A program made the position numbers and the translations under genes. Below the pieces are notes generated by a model. That model was not told the origin of the DNA. It did not search any database and saw only the letters and a list, made by a program, of their open reading frames with translations. A DNA stretch of 22,751 bases, from the NCBI GenBank assembly GCA_002315615.1, contig DCHK01000064.1, positions 1-22,751 on the forward strand. Reading direction: 5' to 3'. How positions within the stretch are numbered: the first letter of the stretch is position 1; the number at the start of each line of letters is the position of its first letter. Source of the DNA: Bacteroidales bacterium UBA1754 (lineage in GTDB: Bacteria; Bacteroidota; Bacteroidia; Bacteroidales; Paludibacteraceae). Of this stretch, positions 1 to 6,647 are shown piece by piece.

Positions 1-3000
1 TGCCAATTTGTACCATCGATAGAACGATAGATATTGTATGCACCAGCACCTGTTACGGCAGTCCAACTAAGTTTAGCGATATGTTCATCTTTAGTTAAAG
101 TAAGCGTAGGTGCAGCCAAAGTAGTAGGCGTAGTAGCAATGGCTACATTACTATTGCCTTGCGTACCTGGCTCGTGTGCTACAATGTAATAATAATAGGT
201 AGAACCAGAGAATACATTGGTATCGGTGTAAGTACCATTGTTACCTTGTACGCTGGCATCTACAATTTTCTTATAGTTCAAAGCGCTGTGCGCACTACGG
301 TAGATGTCGTAAGACTGATTTGCATTTGGTGTCCAAGACAATGCAATTTGTCCCGTAGTAGGAGTAGCCGTGATTTGTGGCACTTCGATAGAAGTAGTTG
401 TAACTTCACAAACTTCCGAGAATGCTGACACGCCTGATGCATTCACCGCACACACTCTTGCTTTATAAAGTTGATTTGGATTGTTTACAGGCATTGTAGC
501 CGAGTTGCCATTGAATGAAGAAGCACTCGTTTTGTCTGTCCATTCGCCAGTTCCCAAAGCCCATACCTGATAACTTACAGCACCACCCACAGGAGCAGTC
601 CAAGAGATAGTAACGGTATGAGAGGTAGCCGAAATAGTATTACAATCGATAGTAGGCGCACCTGGTTTGGTAAGTGCAGTGGCATTGTCAGAAGCGGCAG
701 ACTCGCCTGTACCATTTACTGCTTTTACATAATAGGTATAAGAGGTGTTGCCTGTTAAACCAGTAATAGCAGTACTTGTACCCTCAACACCCGATTTTGC
801 TACGCTGTTATCGCTATTATAAACAGTATATGAAGTAGCACCGCCTGTAGGAGCAGTCCAACTTACAGTAATTTGTGAAGCACTATTTACAGCAGCACCC
901 ACACCAGTAGGAACACCAGGGTAGGTAGTAGCAGAGGCAGTGGCAGAGAATTCAGAATCGCCAGAGCCATTGTTTGCTTTTACCTTGTAGGTGTATGCTG
1001 TGTTGGCATTCAAACCTGTAATAACTGCGCTATGATTTGCAACATCAACAGTGATGCCAGTTGTAATTTGATTGCCATCATTGTCATATACCTTATAACT
1101 TGTAGCACCTGCTACGGCACCAAAGTTTAAGGTAATTTGCGAAGTGCTGTTTGCAGTAGCAGAGATAGATGCTGGAGCAACAGGCCAAGTTTTTATAGAA
1201 GTAGTGGCAGCAGATTCAATCGTTCCGCCTTTGTTCACTTTCACGGTGAAAGTATAATCTGTATTGGCAGAAAGACCGCTCACTGTTACTGTAGAACCAC
1301 TTACAGCCACATTGCCATCAGCCACTTTAGTGCCGTTGGCATACACGTCGAAGTTGGTGAACACACCACCCGATACGGTGAAGGTAGCAGTAGTAGCACC
1401 TGTAGCAGCAGCGTTGCTCAATGTAGGAGCAGTAGGCCAAGTAGTAGCCGATGTGGTATTAGACTCAACACTTCCGCCTGCGTTTACTTTCACTTTGAAA
1501 GTGTAAGCAGTGTTGGCAGTAAGACCACTTACGGTAACCACATCTCCACTTTTGCTTACGCCCGAAGTCAATTTAGTGTCGTTAGCATACACATCGTAAC
1601 TGCTATATGCACCACCCGTCATTGTGAAGGTAGCGGTAGTAGCACTCGTAGCAGCACCATTGCTCAACGATGGTGCAGTAGGCGAAGTTTGGGTATTTGC
1701 CGATGTGCCAGTAGTAGAGTTTGTGCCACAACCTTTTGCAATGATGCGTACATAGTAGGTAGTATTTGCATCGAGACCCGTAATGTTGAATCCTGATGTT
1801 TTACCCGTCAATGTAGTTGCGTTATTGAAATCGCTTACTTTAGCATATTGTATATCGTAAGAACTTGCATTGCTTACATTTGTCCAAGTAACAGTTATCT
1901 GTCCTGCGGCAGAAGCGTTCAAAGTAGGAGCAGCGGCAGTGCCAAGTGCAAGAGTAGAGGTAGTTTGACCAACCGAATTTGCTTCGGCGCAACCAGCCTT
2001 CACTGCGGCTACAAAATATTGATATGATGTACCTTGAGTAAGACCACTAAGCGTGTAAGGGAAACTACTTGCAGAAAGACCAGTAATGTCAGTATAGTTT
2101 CCTGTATTACCCACTCTATAGCAAAGTTTGTAAGAGTCTGGTGTACCAGTACCAGCCGTAAGGTTCACCACGATAGAGCAAGTAGTAACCGTACCAGCCG
2201 AAATGGTTGGTGCAGTAGGGCAAGCCGAAGGCACAACAGCAGTTTTGGCTATAGATTGAGCACCTGGGAGGTAAAAAATCATCTTCCAAAAATTTTGATC
2301 ACTTCCTGCTATATAATATAAATTTTGAGTTCCTGTTCCTGTAAAATTAATTGACTTATCATAGGTCTTATACACTTGCCAACCATCACCAGATACATTT
2401 GGGTCAGTAATTGTTACAGCACCAGTTGTACTATTTATTGTGTTTAAATTTACCGTCAAATTCTGACCATTACCTTTTGCAATATACAATTTAACATTAT
2501 ACGAACCTACAAATGGTATCGAGACTTCATAACGAGCCCATTTGCCGCTTCCTATCCATCCCGCATTATAAAGTCCGTCTGATTGTTGCGTATCTTGCTT
2601 AAAATAATCACCTTCCCCCCCTCGTTGAGCATAAGTCATAGCTCCTTTAACTAACTCTTGATTTCCAGCTACCTTATAATAATAAGTCGTACCAGCTGTC
2701 ACGTTAGTATCAGTATATGAAGTCGTATTTACATCAGCTATTTTTGTAAAATTAGTATTGTCTGTACTACGCAATACCGCATATGTTGAAGCGCCTACAT
2801 TATTCCAACTCATTGCCACAGAAGAAGAAGTAACAGTACCAATAGTTAATGTAGGTGCATCAAAAGTAGTGGCTATTTTCTTAAATGTCCATTTTTGAGC
2901 ATCACCTGCATCTTTTTCTTGGGCATATACGATATTTTTATCGTTTACGGCATTTCCTGGGCAATCCACACCGTTCACCAAACGACGACCACCATATTCG

Positions 3001-3479
3001 CCACGCTGCTCAAAAATTCGCACGTCAGATTTTGTTCCTCCAGCAGCTAATGTCAAAATATCAGTAGTAGAAAATGTCAATCGTCCATACTGTTCACCAT
3101 GAGTACCCCATGCCTCCAACTTCATTGCATTGAAGTTTCCATAAGTTCCATCATATCCACCATACGTAAAATCATACGCATCGAAGAACTTGTGCGTGCT
3201 TACGTTTTCAAGATAGTAATACGATCCATCGCTGTTTTTCCAAATATTCCAACGATAAGCACCATCATTGTCAGCTTCAGTATGCGTACTTAAATACACA
3301 TAACCATTATTGTTATCGTAAATGTACTTGCTTTGGAATCCATAAATATAATATGGACCAGCGACAAATGTCAAACCAGAATAAGTCTGTGCTTGTGCCA
3401 CGCCACCGCCAGTAACGGCAAGCATCATTGCCAGTAGCAGCCTTGTGAGCCATTTTTTTAATTTCATAGAAGTTTTCAT
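1..3479 (-). CDS. Giant secreted multi-fibronectin-III protein with a CBM6-like module (C-terminus outside window)
   Basis: The frame is open from the ATG at 3479 to the left edge, giving 1159 residues without a stop, so the C-terminus is missing. Residues 1-31 form a signal peptide (KLKKW, a hydrophobic core, then AQAQ). Residues about 35-195 are rich in Trp and Tyr, include a DGSYYYLENV segment and end in QKWTF, which resembles a ricin-type beta-trefoil lectin, though weakly. A fibronectin III domain follows at about 200-275, then a CBM6-like carbohydrate-binding module at about 280-400 (GSGKWARYEVSIP, GDGWQVYKTYDKS, GTQNLYYIAG). About nine further Fn3 domains start near residues 420, 512, 596, 681, 763, 853, 938, 1035 and 1122. 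GGAGG sits 5 nt before the ATG and decides this start; an in-frame ATG at 3467 is the alternative. The likely role is surface-exposed binding of glycans or polymers, possibly with T9SS export through the unseen C-terminus. No catalytic domain is visible in this part. Confidence 0.9.
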   Translation of the reverse strand, partial: MKTSMKLKKWLTRLLLAMMLAVTGGGVAQAQTYSGLTFVAGPYYIYGFQSKYIYDNNNGYVYLSTHTEADNDGAYRWNIWKNSDGSYYYLENVSTHKFFDAYDFTYGGYDGTYGNFNAMKLEAWGTHGEQYGRLTFSTTDILTLAAGGTKSDVRIFEQRGEYGGRRLVNGVDCPGNAVNDKNIVYAQEKDAGDAQKWTFKKIATTFDAPTLTIGTVTSSSVAMSWNNVGASTYAVLRSTDNTNFTKIADVNTTSYTDTNVTAGTTYYYKVAGNQELVKGAMTYAQRGGEGDYFKQDTQQSDGLYNAGWIGSGKWARYEVSIPFVGSYNVKLYIAKGNGQNLTVNLNTINSTTGAVTITDPNVSGDGWQVYKTYDKSINFTGTGTQNLYYIAGSDQNFWKMIFYLPGAQSIAKTAVVPSACPTAPTISAGTVTTCSIVVNLTAGTGTPDSYKLCYRVGNTGNYTDITGLSASSFPYTLSGLTQGTSYQYFVAAVKAGCAEANSVGQTTSTLALGTAAAPTLNASAAGQITVTWTNVSNASSYDIQYAKVSDFNNATTLTGKTSGFNITGLDANTTYYVRIIAKGCGTNSTTGTSANTQTSPTAPSLSNGAATSATTATFTMTGGAYSSYDVYANDTKLTSGVSKSGDVVTVSGLTANTAYTFKVKVNAGGSVESNTTSATTWPTAPTLSNAAATGATTATFTVSGGVFTNFDVYANGTKVADGNVAVSGSTVTVSGLSANTDYTFTVKVNKGGTIESAATTSIKTWPVAPASISATANSTSQITLNFGAVAGATSYKVYDNDGNQITTGITVDVANHSAVITGLNANTAYTYKVKANNGSGDSEFSATASATTYPGVPTGVGAAVNSASQITVSWTAPTGGATSYTVYNSDNSVAKSGVEGTSTAITGLTGNTSYTYYVKAVNGTGESAASDNATALTKPGAPTIDCNTISATSHTVTISWTAPVGGAVSYQVWALGTGEWTDKTSASSFNGNSATMPVNNPNQLYKARVCAVNASGVSAFSEVCEVTTTSIEVPQITATPTTGQIALSWTPNANQSYDIYRSAHSALNYKKIVDASVQGNNGTYTDTNVFSGSTYYYYIVAHEPGTQGNSNVAIATTPTTLAAPTLTLTKDEHIAKLSWTAVTGAGAYNIYRSIDGTNW

Positions 3480-3484
3480 AAATA

Positions 3485-3489
3485 CCTCC
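3485..3489 (-). promoter_or_regulatory. Shine-Dalgarno GGAGG before the Fn3 protein
   Basis: GGAGG lies 5 nt upstream of the ATG at 3479. Strong Shine-Dalgarno sequences are uncommon in Bacteroidota, so this both supports the start and is unusual in the phylum. Confidence 0.7.
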
Positions 3490-3991
3490 ATTTTTAAATT
3501 TGTTTTGTTTATATTTTTTATTGTTTATTGATTTTTCGTTATTTGCCACGCTCTTTATTTCTCCCCCTTTTTTTACCCCTACATCCCCTAAAGGGGACTT
3601 TACCCTTCTATACCTCGCCCAGCCCCTATATCCTCACTTTTTTACCACACTCATTTACCCCTTCTATTTAACCCCTTCTCTTTTTACCCCTATATCCCCT
3701 AAAGGGGACTTTACTCCGCTTTTACCTCCCATTTTCTCCCACATTGCCCCAATTTTACTCCTAAAAGGGAACTTTGCCCACTATTCCACGCTTTACCCTT
3801 TATCGCCTCCCTCTACCCCAAGCCCCTAAAGGGGATGTTTTCACTTCTATACCTCGCCCATTTTTTTCACATTGCCCCACTTTTACCACTAACCCCTAAA
3901 GGTGAACTTTGTTTATACGTTTGACGTAAAGTTTAAGTTATAGTTTGTTATTTATATTGTAATGACTAACGCTATAGTCAGTTATTTTCGG
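3490..3991. repeat. Intergenic mosaic of CCCCTAAAGGGG palindromes
   Basis: I see no gene in these 500 bases. The stretch is pyrimidine-rich on the plus strand and holds perfect CCCCTAAAGGGG palindromes at 3585-3596, 3696-3707 and 3823-3834, with decayed copies near 3761 and 3893. The spacers between palindromes also recur: the block after the palindrome at 3696 is identical for about 45 bp to the block at 6007-6050. Phrases such as CTATTCCACGCTTTACCC recur at about 3781 and 6551. This is a family of dispersed composite repeats. A 109-codon plus-strand frame across it is a by-product of its low complexity. Confidence 0.8.
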
Positions 3992-4387
3992 TTATCGGTC
4001 TGCTCCCTTTAGGGCAGGGGGTAAAATTGCTTGTTCAATCTTGGTTACCACGGCGTCAATATTATTCAGTACCTCTTCGTTGGTGAACCGAATGATTTGC
4101 AAACCGTAGTCGGTCATCGTTTTATCTCGCTCAATGTCGTGCTCCAATTTGTATTTATGAATTTCACCGTCAACCTCTATTATCAAACGCTTTTGGTGGC
4201 AGTAGAAATCAGCAATATAAATACTAATCGGATGTTGCGCCTTGAACCTTACCCCTAAACCATTATTTTTCAGTCTTTCCCATAACAATGCCTCTGCATT
4301 TGTCATATTTTTCCGCAACTCTTTCGCTTTTATGAATGTGTCTGGAATTGCTCCGTAAAACATTGTTGGAAGCGTTGTGCGTTGCAT
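3992..4387 (-). CDS. DUF559 (Vsr-like) endonuclease-domain protein
   Basis: 131 residues, the usual size for the small stand-alone DUF559 proteins related to very-short-patch-repair and restriction-type nucleases. The N-terminal motif AKELRKNMTNAEALLWERLK (21-40) is characteristic. A PD-(D/E)xK-like core follows: D60 in IADFYC, E71 and D73 in EVDGEIH, H77, and a late TDYGLQIIRF strand. The family is predicted to cut or nick DNA, but most members are uncharacterised. The last codons before the stop (residues about 123-129, PPALKGA) are written by a copy of the local palindromic repeat, so the repeat supplies part of the C-terminus. The start at 4387 puts the conserved block at the expected distance, and no clear ribosome site is visible. 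It is the left-most gene of the accessory block. Confidence 0.9.
   Translation of the reverse strand: MQRTTLPTMFYGAIPDTFIKAKELRKNMTNAEALLWERLKNNGLGVRFKAQHPISIYIADFYCHQKRLIIEVDGEIHKYKLEHDIERDKTMTDYGLQIIRFTNEEVLNNIDAVVTKIEQAILPPALKGADR
4001..4021 (-). repeat. Palindromic repeat forming the 3' end of the DUF559 gene
   Basis: On the minus strand this reads CCCCCTGCCCTAAAGGGAGC plus A, with a CCCT/AGGG core. It differs at one of 21 positions from the plus-strand copy at 12181-12201 upstream of metG. Here it lies inside the coding sequence. Confidence 0.75.
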
Positions 4388-4439
4388 TGGTTAAATATTA
4401 ATCGTTTATTTATTTCCCATTTTATCCCCACTCTTTTTG

Positions 4440-4467
4440 CTCCCCCCTTAGGGGGTTGGGGGGCAAA
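4440..4467 (-). repeat. 3'-end palindromic repeat, copy A (after the PIN toxin)
   Basis: On the minus strand it starts 11 nt after the toxin stop and reads TTTGCCCCCCAACCCCC, then TAAGGGGGGAG, so a C-run pairs with a G-run across a short loop. It is nearly identical to the copies at 5265-5291 and 6064-6090, each of which also follows a gene end. It could act as a terminator or mRNA 3' stabiliser, or be a mobile REP-like unit. Confidence 0.8.
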
Positions 4468-4478
4468 TTGCGTCTTCG

Positions 4479-4889
4479 TTATCCCTCGTTTTTAGATTTT
4501 GACCAATCTTCTATGCGTATTCCTACCAAACGAGACAAATGCTTTACGTTAGATGACACCAATATTCTATCGCTTGCTATGGCTGCACTTCCTATCAAAA
4601 TATCAAAATCCTCAATCGTTTTTCCGTGCTTTATAAGAGCAATTTTTTGCTTACTCGCTATTTCAACATAATCAACAAGAGGAATTATCTGTACATCTTT
4701 CAAGGTTTGCTTTATGGTTGCCATATTTTGTTCTGGTTTTGCACTTTTTTGTGCCCCATAATAAAGTTCCCAAAGTGTAACATCTGCAATGGCACAATTT
4801 TCTATGCCAACTTGTTGTAAATGCTTGTGCAGAATGTCGTTACCCCTAAGCAAATCTATCAAAACATTCGTATCTAACAAATATTTCAT
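4479..4889 (-). CDS. PIN-domain ribonuclease toxin, VapC-like
   Basis: 136 residues, typical of VapC toxins, which are Mg-dependent ribonucleases that cut tRNA or rRNA when released from their antitoxin. Acidic residues fall where PIN domains need them: D6 in LLDTNVLIDLL, E41 in TLWELYYG and D96 in EDFDILIGSAA, followed by the SSNVKHLSRL segment around N114 that takes the place of the usual TxNxxxF motif. It begins 2 nt after the upstream ORF ends, the standard antitoxin-toxin arrangement with translational coupling. The whole module sits between members of the local palindromic repeat family. The RNA target cannot be read from the sequence. Confidence 0.92.
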   Translation of the reverse strand: MKYLLDTNVLIDLLRGNDILHKHLQQVGIENCAIADVTLWELYYGAQKSAKPEQNMATIKQTLKDVQIIPLVDYVEIASKQKIALIKHGKTIEDFDILIGSAAIASDRILVSSNVKHLSRLVGIRIEDWSKSKNEG

Positions 4890-4891
4890 CC

Positions 4892-5152
4892 TTACAATGT
4901 TATCTCACGACATTGAAAGCCTCTGCTTTCAACTACTTTTTCAGCCAAATCGCCGTCTGCAAGTTTAGCAATGTTCTCAAAAAACTCAAGCGTAGCTTTT
5001 GACGGTTGTTTCTTTTTTGTCACACTCCTAACAGCCCTACGTAGGTTGTCGCTCAATGCGGTTAACAACCTCACATCTTCAGTTTGATAAAGCATATCCA
5101 CACATTCGTGTCGAAGTGCATTGATTTTCATATTTAGTGCGACATCTGTCAT
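4892..5152 (-). CDS. Putative antitoxin paired with the PIN toxin
   Basis: 86 residues, immediately upstream of the PIN toxin gene and separated from it by 2 nt, so almost certainly co-transcribed and translationally coupled. I recognise no AbrB, RHH or Phd fold with confidence. The protein is mostly helical and charged in its first half (LLTALSDNLRRAVRSVTKKK), with a C-terminal tail (FENIAKLADGDLAEKVVESR) that could be the toxin-binding segment. The antitoxin call rests on position, size and charge. The start may be the ATG at 5152 or the in-frame ATG seven codons later (MKINALRHE); no ribosome site separates them. Confidence 0.7.
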   Translation of the reverse strand: MTDVALNMKINALRHECVDMLYQTEDVRLLTALSDNLRRAVRSVTKKKQPSKATLEFFENIAKLADGDLAEKVVESRGFQCREITL

Positions 5153-5211
5153 ATTAATTATTTTTCTTTTTTTAGGCCTTCATTTTACCTCCCCACTTTT
5201 TACCCCTATAT

Positions 5212-5223
5212 CCCCTAAAGGGG
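5212..5223. repeat. CCCCTAAAGGGG palindrome upstream of the antitoxin
   Basis: A perfect palindrome within a repeat block (CCCCTATAT before it, GACTTCACCCGCTTTTACC after) that matches the blocks at 3690-3735 and 6007-6050. The sequence from 5153 to 5264 holds no gene. Confidence 0.7.
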
Positions 5224-5264
5224 ACTTCACCCGCTTTTACCTCCCGTTTGTTCCCCTTTTTTTT

Positions 5265-5291
5265 CTCCCCCTTTAGGGGGTTGGGGGGCAA
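5265..5291 (-). repeat. 3'-end palindromic repeat, copy B (after the ORF6N gene)
   Basis: On the minus strand it begins 6 nt after the ORF6N stop: TTGCCCCCCAACCCCC, then TAAAGGGGGAG. The five C and five G bases can form a hairpin with a TAAA loop. It matches copies A and C. Confidence 0.82.
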
Positions 5292-5297
5292 GGTTAA

Positions 5298-5867
5298 TTA
5301 TTCGTTTTTCACACGTTTACGTGTAACGGTGTGCTTTATCTTCCCTATAATAAAATTTAATTCGAGCGATGATTCCGTTTCGTCGGTTCGTAAATCTGGC
5401 ATTACAACATCCGAAAGTATTTCACCAAATTTTCCCATCATACTTTTTTGCTTTGCGGGGTCTTTCTCGTCGTGCAACTGCAATAGGTTTTGTCGCAGAG
5501 TTCGCACTTTTGCGTATGTTTCTACTATTGATATAGTAGCCTGCACCGCACGTTTGCCCTTCAAAATAGTAGCCAACATATACAACCCCTTCTCTGTAAA
5601 AAGTTTAGGAGTGTAACGCGTTCCTCCGTGATTGGCTTTGCTACAACTTGAGGTCAAAATTTTTGATCTCAAGTTTGCAAGTTCTTGATTATCTGGCGTT
5701 AGTACATAACCTTCAGGAAATTTATCGGGATTATTTTTCACCGCTTGCGTAATTTCCCTTGTTTGTACGCCATACAAAACCGCCACATCTGCATCAACCA
5801 TCACCGCTTCGCCACGAAACGGAATGATTTTCCCACTCAAATCAGTATATATTAAAAGATCGCTCAT
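5298..5867 (-). CDS. ORF6N-domain DNA-binding protein (phage-related family)
   Basis: 189 residues. Residues about 14-105 match the ORF6N domain, which is found in phage antirepressor-like and accessory-region proteins: the IPFRGEAVMVDADVAVLYGV stretch, TREITQAVKNNPDKFPEGYV, a central LRSKI segment, and GGTRYTPKLFTEKGLYMLAT. The remainder is helical and charged (AKVRTLRQNLLQLHDEKDPA), possibly a dimerisation or effector region. Stand-alone ORF6N proteins are common in Bacteroidota accessory DNA; DNA binding is the expected activity and the target is unknown. No other phage gene is nearby, so this is a lone accessory gene and not a prophage remnant I can show. The gene ends in one copy of the palindromic repeat, and more repeats precede it. 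Confidence 0.88.
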   Translation of the reverse strand: MSDLLIYTDLSGKIIPFRGEAVMVDADVAVLYGVQTREITQAVKNNPDKFPEGYVLTPDNQELANLRSKILTSSCSKANHGGTRYTPKLFTEKGLYMLATILKGKRAVQATISIVETYAKVRTLRQNLLQLHDEKDPAKQKSMMGKFGEILSDVVMPDLRTDETESSLELNFIIGKIKHTVTRKRVKNE

Positions 5868-5929
5868 TATTTTCTTATATTTTGATGACCATCGCTATGG
5901 TCAATTGTTTCGTTCTCGTTTTTAACCCC

Positions 5930-6060
5930 TCATTTTACCTTCCTCGCTTTTTACCCCAAGCCCCTAAAGGGGACTTCACTCTTCTATACATCGCCCAGCC
6001 CCTAAATCCCCTAAAGGGGACTTTACTCCGCTTTTACCTCCCATTTTCTCCCCCTTTTTT
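5930..6060. repeat. Mosaic CCCCTAAAGGGG repeat block
   Basis: Perfect palindromes at 5961-5972 and 6008-6019 are embedded in spacer phrases that recur at 3599-3740 (CTTCTATAC, TCGCCCAGCCCCTA, CCGCTTTTACCTCCC). There is no gene. It separates the ORF6N gene from the microprotein gene. Confidence 0.75.
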
Positions 6061-6063
6061 TTT

Positions 6064-6090
6064 CTCCCCCTTTTGGGGGTTGGGGGGCAA
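6064..6090 (-). repeat. 3'-end palindromic repeat, copy C (after the microprotein)
   Basis: On the minus strand, TTGCCCCCCAACCCCC then AAAAGGGGGAG, starting 13 nt after the stop of the 31-codon ORF. The stem is intact and only the loop differs from copy B. It is followed by an A-run, that is, no U-run on the transcript, so a classical terminator is not evident. Confidence 0.8.
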
Positions 6091-6103
6091 AAGCGTCTTT
6101 TAT

Positions 6104-6199
6104 TTATTTTTTGTGTTGACGAGGTTCTATCACTTCATAGTAGATATATGCCACTAACGAAATAATTATCACTAACGAACACATCACTATAGTTCCCAT
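6104..6199 (-). CDS. 31-residue membrane microprotein (hypothetical)
   Basis: An ORF of 31 codons, with an ATG at 6199 and a TAA at 6104-6106. The product starts MGTIVMCSLVIIISLVAYIY and ends EVIEPRQHKK, so one hydrophobic span (about 3-21) is followed by a short charged tail, which suggests a single-pass inner-membrane peptide. AAGGAGG lies 7 nt before the ATG, an almost ideal Shine-Dalgarno. Upstream is a full match to the Bacteroidota promoter: TTTG, 21 nt, then TATGTTTG. A palindromic repeat follows the stop. No homologue is recognised. Small membrane peptides can be toxins of type I systems, subunits of membrane complexes or regulators; nothing here decides between them. It is also 42 nt downstream of the 60-residue gene and could be co-transcribed with it. 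Confidence 0.7.
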   Translation of the reverse strand: MGTIVMCSLVIIISLVAYIYYEVIEPRQHKK

Positions 6200-6206
6200 A
6201 ATCAAT

Positions 6207-6213
6207 CCTCCTT
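6207..6213 (-). promoter_or_regulatory. Shine-Dalgarno AAGGAGG of the microprotein
   Basis: AAGGAGG with a 7-nt spacer to the ATG at 6199. It is the strongest ribosome-binding site I noticed in the window. Confidence 0.75.
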
Positions 6214-6223
6214 GTCGTTTTTG

Positions 6224-6256
6224 CAAACATACATCACTAGTTTATAACGACACAAA
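6224..6256 (-). promoter_or_regulatory. Promoter of the microprotein gene
   Basis: On the minus strand there is TTTG at 6256-6253, a 21-nt spacer, and TATGTTTG at 6231-6224, which fits the known Bacteroidota primary sigma consensus TTTG-N19-21-TAnnTTTG. The predicted start near 6218 leaves a leader of about 20 nt that holds the Shine-Dalgarno. The upstream half overlaps the 3' end of the 60-residue gene. Confidence 0.6.
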
Positions 6257-6424
6257 ATATTTTTCTTCGCCAAAGAAAATGCGTCCCAATTTGTCTTTTA
6301 TAGCAACTATCACGCCACGAAATGGGTTTTTTTCAATATCTATGACTTGACCTTCCACCCATTCGTTTAATCCCGTCACTTCCGGACTTGCTTTTGCCGT
6401 TTGTCCCACATTAAAGGTCTTCAT
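6242..6424 (-). CDS. 60-residue hypothetical protein, possibly a small beta-barrel
   Basis: The 60 residues begin MKTFNVGQTAKASPEVTGLN and include WVEGQVIDIEKNPFRGVIVA and IKDKLGRIFFGEEKYF. The strand-rich pattern, with GQ near the start, WVEGQV and NPFRG, recalls short SH3-like or KOW-like barrels seen as stand-alone small proteins in Bacteroidota, but I cannot assign a named family. There is no signal peptide, so it is probably cytoplasmic. The microprotein gene lies 42 nt downstream, so the two may be expressed together, although the microprotein also has a promoter of its own. No promoter is evident upstream, where the sequence is an AT-rich TTTATTG repeat. Confidence 0.7.
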   Translation of the reverse strand: MKTFNVGQTAKASPEVTGLNEWVEGQVIDIEKNPFRGVIVAIKDKLGRIFFGEEKYFVSL

Positions 6425-6647
6425 TTTTATTATTGTTTTGTGTTTTATTGTTTATTGTTTTATTGTATCAACCCCTAATTATCTCCCATTCGGTCGATGA
6501 CCTTCGGTTCCCCTAAAAGCCCCTAAATCCCCTAAAGGGGACTTTTGCTACTATTCCACGCTTTACCCTTAATCACCTCCCTATACCCTACGTTTGTTTT
6601 TTTGTATATATATAATAATGTATAAATCGACGTTTCGATTTACTTTG
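6425..6647. repeat. Intergenic region with a CCCCTAAAGGGG repeat
   Basis: No gene is visible. An AT-rich stretch (TTTTATTGTTTATTG) is followed by a repeat block with a perfect palindrome at 6529-6540 and the phrase CTATTCCACGCTTTACCC, shared with 3781-3798. A TA-rich stretch at 6601-6640 ends it. Confidence 0.65.

Noticed and set aside
1137..1796. 219-codon plus-strand frame
   Set aside because: It is antisense to the Fn3-repeat gene. Its Ser/Arg/Cys-rich product comes from the repeated domains on the other strand.
3500..3829. 109-codon plus-strand frame rich in Pro, Phe and Leu
   Set aside because: It runs through the C/T-rich palindromic repeats, has no protein-like composition and no ribosome site.
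3992..6424. A prophage or true integron
   Set aside because: ORF6N is phage-related but there are no structural, integrase or lysis genes, and no integron integrase or att site can be shown inside the window.
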